A stretch of DNA of 50,530 bases. It comes from a bacterium UBP4_UBA6127 (GTDB taxonomy: Bacteria > UBP4 > UBA4092). Of this stretch, positions 44,103 to 50,530 are shown in pieces. Where the stretch lies: NCBI GenBank assembly GCA_002428325.1, contig DIVR01000021.1:120947-171476 (forward strand). The letters are read 5' to 3'. The notes below the pieces were generated by a model that was given only the letters and a program-made list of their open reading frames with translations, ran no database searches and was not told where the DNA came from. The translations under genes and the position numbers were made by a program. How positions within the stretch are numbered: the first letter of the stretch is position 1; every line of letters begins with the position of its first letter.

Positions 44103-45053
44103 ATGAAAACCAAAATTTTTGTAGATGGACAGGAAGGAACCACCGGCTTGGAGATAAACCAGCGGCTGGCTCAGCGGGATGATATTGAAATCCTGAACAT
44201 CGATCCTGATAAACGAAAAGACCCTGCCGCCCGAAGTATCCTCCTCAATGAGGCTGATTTTGTGTTTCTGTGCCTGCCGGATGCGGCCGCCAAAGAATCA
44301 GTGGCCCTGGTTACCAATGATAAAACCAGAATCCTGGATGCCAGCACGGCCCATAGAACAGATGATGCCTGGACTTATGGACTGCCTGAACTAAGCAAAA
44401 ATCAGCGGCAGGCAATCAGCCAATCCAAGCGAGTCGCAGTCCCCGGCTGTTATGCCACCGGATTTATTCTGGCTGTATATCCCCTGATAAAACTGGGAAT
44501 ACTTCCTGCCGATTATCCTGTCAGCAGTTTTGCTATCAGCGGTTATAGCGGCGGCGGTAAAAAACTCATCCAGAAATATAAGGATAGTGATTTTGGCGGC
44601 AATGATATCAATAGCCCTCAGATGTATGCCCTGGGGCTTGCCCATAAACATCTGCCTGAGATGAAGAAGGTCAGCGGCCTGGTCCGGATACCGGTTTTTA
44701 ATCCTATGGTGGGGAATTTTTATCGAGGGATGGTTGTCTCAGTTCCCCTGGCCCAAAGCCATCTGTCCAAAAATTATTCAGCTATAGAAATCCATCAAAT
44801 CATGGCGGATTACTATCAGGATGAACGGTTTGTCAAAGTCATTCCTTTTGATTCTGCCAGCCATTTGAGTAATGGATTTTTAGATGCCACCGGATGCAAT
44901 GATACCAACAATCTGGAAGTCTTTGTCTTTGGCAATGAAGACCAGATACTGGTGGCTTCCCGATTGGATAACTTGGGTAAAGGAGCCTCGGGAGCAGCTG
45001 TCCAAAACCTGAATATCATGATGGGTGAAGATGAGGCTAAAGGCTTGATATAA
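44103..45053 (+). CDS. argC: N-acetyl-gamma-glutamyl-phosphate reductase, short form
   Basis: This 316-residue enzyme makes N-acetylglutamate semialdehyde for arginine synthesis, using NADPH. KIFVDGQEGTTGLEINQRL binds the cofactor, and the catalytic cysteine is Cys116 in VPGCYATGF. YSGGGKKLI, LAHKHLPEM and VPLAQSHLSK follow. The length and the DGQEGTTGL start are those of the shorter ArgC type, used by many Proteobacteria and others. GAGGAAAA precedes the ATG. No other arg gene is near, so arginine genes are scattered. Confidence 0.95.
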   Translation: MKTKIFVDGQEGTTGLEINQRLAQRDDIEILNIDPDKRKDPAARSILLNEADFVFLCLPDAAAKESVALVTNDKTRILDASTAHRTDDAWTYGLPELSKNQRQAISQSKRVAVPGCYATGFILAVYPLIKLGILPADYPVSSFAISGYSGGGKKLIQKYKDSDFGGNDINSPQMYALGLAHKHLPEMKKVSGLVRIPVFNPMVGNFYRGMVVSVPLAQSHLSKNYSAIEIHQIMADYYQDERFVKVIPFDSASHLSNGFLDATGCNDTNNLEVFVFGNEDQILVASRLDNLGKGASGAAVQNLNIMMGEDEAKGLI

Positions 45054-45082
45054 AGAGGTCTAATACTATAATTATTCCAAGG

Positions 45083-45115
45083 GGCAGAGGATTTTCATCT
45101 TCTGCCTTTTTTATT
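45083..45115 (+). terminator. Terminator of argC
   Basis: GGCAGA (45083-45088) and TCTGCC (45101-45106) form a stem, extended inward by one mismatch and two more pairs, followed by TTTTTTATTTG. It lies 30 bases past the argC stop. Confidence 0.85.
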
Positions 45116-45211
45116 TGTCTGCCCAATCTCAGGATGTTTTACAAACAACATCCCTAAAATGGGGTATCATAAAAAGAAGGATATGGTCTGATAAAGAGGA
45201 GTTATACTTTC

Positions 45212-45508
45212 ATGCCAGTTTATATGATGGTTGAAATCATGGAAATCAGAGACCCGGAAACCTATCGGTCTTATATCGAAAAGGTTAAGGAGTTGGTAGT
45301 TCAGCAGGGAGGTAAATATCTTTCCCGAGGGTCTAATATCACCCCCATTTCGGGTGACTGGACCCCTAAGCGGATGATACTGATTGAATTCCCTTCAATG
45401 GAATCGGTTCAGAATTGTTTTAACTCACTCCAATACAGGGAAATTGCTCCTCTTAGGGAAAAAGCAACCTTAAGCCGAGCCATCATTATCGAGGGAACAA
45501 TCGATTAA
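45212..45508 (+). CDS. DUF1330-family protein
   Basis: A 98-residue protein of the dimeric alpha/beta-barrel type: PVYMMVEIMEIRDPETYRSYIE, then GGKYLSRGSNITPISGDW, RMILIEFPSMESVQNCFNSL and a short C-terminus. The KYLSRG and IEFPSMESVQNCFNS stretches match DUF1330, a family of unknown enzymatic role. GAGGAG precedes the ATG. It stands between argC and the protease gene on the same strand with its own likely promoter. Confidence 0.85.
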   Translation: MPVYMMVEIMEIRDPETYRSYIEKVKELVVQQGGKYLSRGSNITPISGDWTPKRMILIEFPSMESVQNCFNSLQYREIAPLREKATLSRAIIIEGTID

Positions 45509-45660
45509 TCTATCAAATCATTTTAAATAATAAATAGGGCTGGTAAAAATATACCGAGTGATTACAATCTCTCCGAAATAGTATTGCTTTTCCTTGATAA
45601 TTAAGGTAAATTATGGCATCTGTACACTTGGAATTATTTTTTTCGGAGGGCAAATCCAAA

Positions 45661-47265
45661 ATGATATTATCCAGGCTTACTTTACTTATTGGGATTATTA
45701 CTTTTATATGGATATCTCCTAAGGCTCTGCCTGAACAGGTTAATACCCAAGAAAAGGCTTTCCCCGGCATAGAAATCAGTTCCTCCAGGGGACTAACACC
45801 TCCACCGCCTGACGAGTGGCGCAAGAATATGCCTCCCGGTTATGTCCATTCTGAACTGGCCAACCATATCTTCCGAGTCGCTTATCTCATCCCCTCTGAC
45901 CGGACCATACAACCTCAGGGGGTAGAAAAACTCCAATATTTTGTCCCTCTTTATCAAGATTTCTTCAGGGATTGGATGGAACGTTATGGGTTAGGTGCCA
46001 AAACCTTCCAATATGAGACAGAAGCGGATGGAGTTACTCCCAAAATCAATGTGGTTTATGGTTCGCATACAGCTGCCTATTACCGGGATGATCCTTGGAC
46101 CCGGGTATATACAGACTGCCAGAATAAGGGACTCCCCGTTTGGTCTTATGGCCAGCAATGGTTGATTACATATGAAGCGCAGACAATGAAGTCCGATGGG
46201 ACCCTGTTGGGTGGTTTTAACGGAGGCTCCAGTTGGGGTAATGGTAGTGATGGAGGAGTCGGGATGAGTGTGGCTGGAACGGTGGCATTGCTGGACTCCT
46301 GGGACATCCTGGACGAAAGAAAATATAATGGACTGCTTATCCCCCAATGGGGTCCTTATCCTTTTGTTCAAAGTATCACCAGAGCCTGGTTTGATGGCAC
46401 CACCATCGGGGAATTAAGTTCAGTGGACCACGGTATCTTTATGCATGAATGCGGCCATGGGTTTTATCTCTGGCATGATTGGCGGAATGATAGTAATTTC
46501 CAGGGTAACCTGGAATACAACGGTTTCAGGGGTTCTCGAGGCTGGATTCATCCTGAATATTACCCCCATAACGAGTGCCGGCTGACTTATGCCAGCGCCT
46601 TGGCCTTGAATATCAACCGATATTTTAATTATTCCCAAACCTTCACTGACAGCACTAAACCCACCATCACTTTTGGGACTATTACCTCCCCCATGGTTCC
46701 AGTGGGCGGGCATCTGGAAATCCCCTTCACTGCCACAGACAATATGGGATTGGGACTGGCCTTACTCAGAAGGGATGGAAATACCATTGGAGAGATGATT
46801 CTTTCCGGCACCAGTATCACGACCTCTTTTATGACCCCCTATTATATTGCGGATTCTACGACTAATTTCGGTATTACGGTCTATGATGCTCAGGGGAATG
46901 TGGTAAGTATAGATACCACCATTACCCCGGCCTCCGGATATAACCGGGCACCTGTCCCTTTTGTTTATGCTCTTCCCTCCAGTGTCTATACCGGTGATAT
47001 GATTACAATCCATGCTGGTTACAGTTCTGACCCTGATGGAGATCCTCTTTCCATTGAATGGGATTTGGACAATGATGGAACCTTTGATACAACCACATCC
47101 ACGGACATGATATTGAGACTGACGTTTGATACTCCCCAGGTAAGAGCTATTCGAGGCAGATTGACCGACAGCCATGGAAATCAATCCCTGACAACCTTAA
47201 TTGGGTTAAGGATAAAAGAAAGAGCTCCCACTTCAGCAGGTCAGCACTGGCCTCTTTATGAGTAG
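45661..47265 (+). CDS. Secreted zinc metalloprotease-like protein with PKD domain
   Basis: I start at the ATG at 45661 because GGAGG lies about 10 bases upstream, giving 534 residues. A signal peptide (MILSRLTLLIGIITFIWI) precedes a body with MHECGHGFYLWHDW: H262, E263 and H266 make a zinc-binding HExxH. Acidic and glycine-rich turns surround it (GGFNGGSSWGNGSDGGVGMSV). From about residue 350 come Ig-like stretches (TVYDAQGNVVSID), and from about 445 a PKD-like domain: NRAPVPFV, YSSDPDGDPLSIEWDLDNDG, then VRGRLTDSHGN. It is likely secreted and may act on proteins or glycans; the family of the catalytic part was not recognised. Confidence 0.7.
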   Translation: MILSRLTLLIGIITFIWISPKALPEQVNTQEKAFPGIEISSSRGLTPPPPDEWRKNMPPGYVHSELANHIFRVAYLIPSDRTIQPQGVEKLQYFVPLYQDFFRDWMERYGLGAKTFQYETEADGVTPKINVVYGSHTAAYYRDDPWTRVYTDCQNKGLPVWSYGQQWLITYEAQTMKSDGTLLGGFNGGSSWGNGSDGGVGMSVAGTVALLDSWDILDERKYNGLLIPQWGPYPFVQSITRAWFDGTTIGELSSVDHGIFMHECGHGFYLWHDWRNDSNFQGNLEYNGFRGSRGWIHPEYYPHNECRLTYASALALNINRYFNYSQTFTDSTKPTITFGTITSPMVPVGGHLEIPFTATDNMGLGLALLRRDGNTIGEMILSGTSITTSFMTPYYIADSTTNFGITVYDAQGNVVSIDTTITPASGYNRAPVPFVYALPSSVYTGDMITIHAGYSSDPDGDPLSIEWDLDNDGTFDTTTSTDMILRLTFDTPQVRAIRGRLTDSHGNQSLTTLIGLRIKERAPTSAGQHWPLYE

Positions 47266-47273
47266 GAAACCTA

Positions 47274-48446
47274 TCAGGGAAATCGAAAACGTTTCCCGGT
47301 TTTCAGAATAGCTGTGGGATAAAAGGTCCCTCGCCAGTAGATGCCTTTTTGTTTCCAAGCCAGTATCCCGGAACGAAATATGCCATAGATTAACAGCATC
47401 AACCCAAGGGGAGAAGCTAATGAAGGCAGCAACGGTCTTCTAAACCAATGGTTGGCCGCCAGGGTCAATCCCAGTGATAACAACAATAAAAAAGCCCCTA
47501 CCCATCGATAGAATCCTGACGGGCCTGCCAAAAATAGTACCAAAGGGGTTAATTCCAATACCAACATAACCAGTATCATTCCCCATAACCTGAGATGGCT
47601 ATACATCCCAATATTGGCAAAACCTCCCTTTTCCAACCCTATGATAAATTCATTGACTGAATGATACCAATGAAGGGTCACCAGCCCCCTGCCATTAGCG
47701 ATAGAACAATGGGCTCCTGACTGTTTCATCATTAACCCCAGCCCGGCATCATCGGCTACTTCCAGTTTCAGCCATTCAAATCCCGGTGTTTTATCGAAGG
47801 ACCTGCGGCGGACCAGGTTGAAAGCTCCAACTCCCATAGATGCTCTGGATTGGGGATTTTCAATTTCCCATATCCTGGTTCCCACCGAGAGAGTCCGCAT
47901 GACCACAGAAACCATGGAATCAACCCAATATCCTGAGGACAGGCATTGGGGCAACACCCCCACAAAATCCAATTTTTGGGATTCGGCCCAGCTGACGGCT
48001 CTTTTCAGGGTATCCCGATTCAAATGGACATCCGCATCCGAAAACAATATCCAGTCCCCCTGAGAAGTCTTGACTCCCTGATAGAGGGCATGGACCTTAC
48101 CCAGCCATCCCTCAGGCAATTCCCTTAAATGAATAACTTTCACCCTTGAATCCAGTTGAGCCCATTGGTCTGCCTTCAGAGGCGTATCATCAGTGGACCT
48201 GTCATCCACCAGGATTATTTCCAAAAAGGGATAATCACTTAATAAGACACTGGCCATCGCCTCATCTAGCCCAATCCCCTCGTTGCAGGCAGGCTTAATG
48301 ATACTTAACATGGGGAAAACCATCTCCCCATTTACGGGTTCATCTTCCAGGACTGTTACTTTCCTCTGAATCAGCCAAAAAGAAAAAGCAGTCCCTATCC
48401 AGTAAAGACTGCTTAATCCCACACATATCAGGATAATAACCTTCAA
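47274..48446 (-). CDS. Membrane-bound glycosyltransferase family 2
   Basis: A 390-residue protein starting at TTG with AAGGAG 8 bases upstream. One N-terminal helix comes first, then a GT2 domain: LSIIKPACNEGIGLDEAM, LEIILVDDRSTDDTPL, WILFSDADVHLNRDTL (the D-x-D) and LKLEVADDAGLGLMMKQSGA. Three or four C-terminal membrane helices follow (LVLELTPLVLFLAGPSGFY and more). This layout resembles the hopanoid-associated HpnB type and related GT2 enzymes that glycosylate lipids at the membrane. The acceptor is unknown. Its stop nearly meets that of the protease gene on the other strand. Confidence 0.85.
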   Translation of the reverse strand: MKVIILICVGLSSLYWIGTAFSFWLIQRKVTVLEDEPVNGEMVFPMLSIIKPACNEGIGLDEAMASVLLSDYPFLEIILVDDRSTDDTPLKADQWAQLDSRVKVIHLRELPEGWLGKVHALYQGVKTSQGDWILFSDADVHLNRDTLKRAVSWAESQKLDFVGVLPQCLSSGYWVDSMVSVVMRTLSVGTRIWEIENPQSRASMGVGAFNLVRRRSFDKTPGFEWLKLEVADDAGLGLMMKQSGAHCSIANGRGLVTLHWYHSVNEFIIGLEKGGFANIGMYSHLRLWGMILVMLVLELTPLVLFLAGPSGFYRWVGAFLLLLSLGLTLAANHWFRRPLLPSLASPLGLMLLIYGIFRSGILAWKQKGIYWRGTFYPTAILKTGKRFRFP

Positions 48447-48536
48447 CAGGTTCTCTCCTTTTTATTCTTCATCATCTAATATGATTCAAGCTGACGGTAT
48501 CAACCTAAGAAACATACCCACATCTGTCTCTCAGGG

Positions 48537-49010
48537 TCAGCGTATTGCCTGAGCTTTTCTGTTAATCAGAATATCCCCATCTGAGAATACCCCATTACTG
48601 GGATCATAGGCCACATCCCCAATATCATCTTTCAAGTCAGGCCCAATACTCCAGACAGTGAAATTATGCTTATCTTTTTTCTTAAACCCGATGACATTAT
48701 CCTGGGTAAAAGGATCTTTGGGAATTTCCTTTATATATGCGACGGGGGTGGTCAGGTCCAGGTCCTTCTCCGGATATCGGTTATTCTCAACCCAATACGC
48801 CTCGGCTGCATCCACTACTTTTTGCAGATTACCTTCGGCTTCCTTTTCTTTTTGCCGGGCAATGGTTTTCCGGACATTATCATTCCCCCTGATAGCGAGG
48901 GGGGTTACCGTCCGTTCTACGACTGTTGGCTTATCAAGGGTCTTGCTCCATAACATATAAAAAATAGCCAGCAGGATAACTACTCCGATCACAATCGCTA
49001 AATTCTTCAT
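48537..49010 (-). CDS. Pseudopilin-like membrane protein
   Basis: I start at the ATG at 49010 because GGAGG lies 11 bases upstream, giving 157 residues. The N-terminus is one hydrophobic helix (NLAIVIGVVILLAIFYMLW) without the type IV prepilin cleavage motif. After a charged helix comes AAEAYWVENNRYPEKDLDLT, then DPFTQDNVIGFKKKD, FTVWSIGPDLKDDIGDVAYD and NGVFSDGDI, which match the C-terminal part of GspG-like major pseudopilins. The lack of a prepilin leader suggests a membrane-bound relative. No other secretion gene is nearby. Confidence 0.7.
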   Translation of the reverse strand: MKNLAIVIGVVILLAIFYMLWSKTLDKPTVVERTVTPLAIRGNDNVRKTIARQKEKEAEGNLQKVVDAAEAYWVENNRYPEKDLDLTTPVAYIKEIPKDPFTQDNVIGFKKKDKHNFTVWSIGPDLKDDIGDVAYDPSNGVFSDGDILINRKAQAIR

Positions 49011-49149
49011 AAAAATAAGCCCTCCATTTACTTTACTGATGCAATATGAGTACCCTATCGATTGCATTTTACTACAACTGCATAGGGATATGGCAACTAT
49101 ATCCTTATAAATATTTTAATTATCACGGGAATGGGGCCTCTCATTAAAT

Positions 49150-49186
49150 AAAAAAGGGCATCTGCTGATGATATGCAGAGGCCCTC
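49150..49186 (-). terminator. Terminator of the TIM-barrel isomerase gene
   Basis: AGGGC and GCCCT plus inner CTGC and GCAG pair with small bulges around TGATGATAT. Read on the minus strand the stem ends in TTTTTTATTTAA. It lies about 20 bases past the isomerase stop. Confidence 0.8.
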
Positions 49187-49206
49187 TGATTGGGTTTAAG
49201 AAACAA

Positions 49207-49974
49207 TTAACAGTAAGTTTTTACCAGATAATCCAAACTCATTTTCAAAGAATCAAACGGGCTTCCGGGACAGATATCCTGTTCCACAATATACCATTCA
49301 CAGCCTGCGGCTTCGGCTGCTTTCAGAATCTCATCCCAATTGAGGTTTCCATATCCAATTTCAGCAAACTCAATTTCATTGGCTGCATTGATTCGATAAT
49401 CCTTTAAATGCAGCTGGGGCAATCGGCCTTTTAGTTTCTGGCACCAGGCTACTGGATTACCGCCGCCCCGTTGGACCCAGTGAGTATCTATTTCTCCTTG
49501 CAGATACCGGGGATCGGTCAATTCATATAAGCTCTCCAGGACAATCTTCCCTTCCACCTGCCTGAATTCAATATGATGGTTATGGTAGGTCAGGATTTTC
49601 CCTGAATCATACAAAACTTTTCCGGCTTCATTCAGTCTTCGAGCTAAAGTCTCAACATCCTTAAAGGTCGCAAAAGTCTCGTTCTGAGGCCAGGGATAGG
49701 CGGTATATTCTGTTCCCAGGATATTCAGGATTTCCACCACCTTTTCAGGATGGTCCAGGATTTCCAGGGGACTTTCGTGAGTCCCGGCGCAGGCCAACCC
49801 AAATTCATCCAGCATTTCTTTGATAACCTCTGTCGGCATGGGACCAAACCCGGAAATCTGTACGGCTGGATACCCTATCTCTTTCACCTTTTGGAGTGTT
49901 TCTCGAGCCTCCTCAGGTGTCTTTAGATAATCCCTTAACGTATAAAGCTGGGCAGCTATCTGTTTTTTCTGCAT
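49207..49974 (-). CDS. Sugar phosphate isomerase/epimerase (AP-endonuclease-2-like TIM barrel)
   Basis: I start at the ATG at 49974 because AGAAGG lies 8 bases upstream; a GTG three codons earlier is possible. The 255-residue product is a TIM barrel: IAAQLYTLRDYLKTPEEARETL, AVQISGFGPMP, CAGTHESP, LTYHNHHIEF and GEIDTHWVQRGG with metal-binding His and Glu, then LHLKDYRINA and IGYGNLNWDEILKAAEAAGC. The family isomerises sugars or inositols. The substrate is unknown. It ends at a clear terminator and stands alone. Confidence 0.9.
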   Translation of the reverse strand: MQKKQIAAQLYTLRDYLKTPEEARETLQKVKEIGYPAVQISGFGPMPTEVIKEMLDEFGLACAGTHESPLEILDHPEKVVEILNILGTEYTAYPWPQNETFATFKDVETLARRLNEAGKVLYDSGKILTYHNHHIEFRQVEGKIVLESLYELTDPRYLQGEIDTHWVQRGGGNPVAWCQKLKGRLPQLHLKDYRINAANEIEFAEIGYGNLNWDEILKAAEAAGCEWYIVEQDICPGSPFDSLKMSLDYLVKTYC

Positions 49975-50092
49975 TCTCTCCACCTTCTATAAAATGATTC
50001 AATCTACAATTTTAAAATCCATCTTAATACAATCCGACTGGTTTTAGAACTGCCTGGTTATAAGTATTCGATATGCCTTGTGAAAGGTCATT

Positions 50093-50530
50093 TTATTGAT
50101 AAATAAATATAATGGTTTGATTTATATGGGGTTTAAAGGATAAATCCCCCCATAAACTTCCCTGTTTACATAAAACAAAAGCAGATTCAACTTGATAGGG
50201 ATAAGTGATGTCATATTCTTTTAATAGGGTAAGCGAGGGTTTTTGATAATCTATCTTTGCTATCCGGAATAACCAGGGCAAAGAAGTTCCAATACTGTAA
50301 AATATATCTCCCCTGGGACTTACATAACTACTGCCAAATAAACAATTACTCTCATTAGCTGTTGTTTCCAGAGAGCCATCAGGCATCTCTCGAAAAATAT
50401 ACATGGTTGTATCTCCCCGGACTATCAACAGGCTTTGGTCGGGAGTGGAAGTTACAACTCCACCATAATCCCCTACCAGGGTTCTACCCGTCGGATGGAA
50501 AAGCCCATCGGATTGTATCTCATATTGGGT
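50093..50530 (-). CDS. Hypothetical protein, C-terminal part (5' end outside window)
   Basis: The frame is open from the stop at 50093 to the window edge, so at least 145 C-terminal residues are visible. It has short beta-like repeats (LFHPTGRTLVGDYGGVV, LLIVRGDTTMYIFREMPDGS, SYVSPRGDIFYSIG, PWLFRIAKIDY), as in a beta-propeller. The family was not recognised. It is upstream of the isomerase on the same strand, with about 118 bases between. Confidence 0.55.
   Translation of the reverse strand, partial: TQYEIQSDGLFHPTGRTLVGDYGGVVTSTPDQSLLIVRGDTTMYIFREMPDGSLETTANESNCLFGSSYVSPRGDIFYSIGTSLPWLFRIAKIDYQKPSLTLLKEYDITYPYQVESAFVLCKQGSLWGDLSFKPHINQTIIFIYQ

Noticed and set aside
1..50530. Possible CRISPR array or intact insertion sequence
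   Set aside because: No regularly spaced direct repeats, no Cas genes and no intact transposase or integrase were seen anywhere in the window.

Overview
The window is bacterial. It carries a tmRNA gene with its own SmpB gene, a tRNA-Leu with an encoded CCA end, clear Shine-Dalgarno sites (often AAGGAG or GGAGG) and frequent TTG and GTG starts. Most genes lie on the minus strand in short groups. The proteins do not point to one named phylum. Secreted multidomain proteins, a pseudopilin-like protein, a PAS-SpoIIE phosphatase and a giant cyclic glucan synthase suggest a diderm, possibly uncultivated lineage. That placement is an inference and is weak.

Layout. 1-14,940 is housekeeping-like: a partial MFS transporter, a GT-C-type membrane protein, an alpha/beta hydrolase, a YeiH transporter, a cupin, a PabB-PabC fusion (folate), a PAS-SpoIIE phosphatase, a NUDIX hydrolase, DAHP synthase (aromatic amino acids), a pRiA4b ORF-3-like protein, a secreted metallophosphoesterase, a catalase and a cytidylate-kinase-like protein. 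14,941-31,019 is an accessory block ending at the 3' end of ssrA (tmRNA). It holds a gene-poor stretch with decayed coding traces, a two-gene unit (a 182-aa protein overlapping an 801-aa TOTE-type primase-helicase), a hydrolase fused to an adenosyltransferase-like C-terminal domain, a 3060-aa cyclic beta-1,2-glucan synthase in visibly GC-richer DNA, a chimeric ORF made of a P-type ATPase N-terminus and a histidine-kinase C-terminus, and two tiny membrane-protein genes. 31,020-50,530 returns to ordinary content: tmRNA, an HD protein, ABC-F, a methyltransferase, a DUF3298-like protein, an unknown membrane-anchored protein, a nitroreductase, MFS, an aldo/keto reductase, SmpB, tRNA-Leu, a trypsin-TPR protein, ArgC, a DUF1330-like protein, a secreted metalloprotease with a PKD domain, GT2, a pseudopilin-like protein, a TIM-barrel isomerase and a partial gene.

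The most interesting material is the TOTE-type primase-helicase pair next to ssrA, the chimeric ORF, the hydrolase fusion, and a 160-bp element at 32,247-32,406 bounded by two identical 18-bp palindromes. I saw no CRISPR array, no recognisable integrase and no intact insertion sequence. All functional calls rest on reading motifs by eye; no database search was run.
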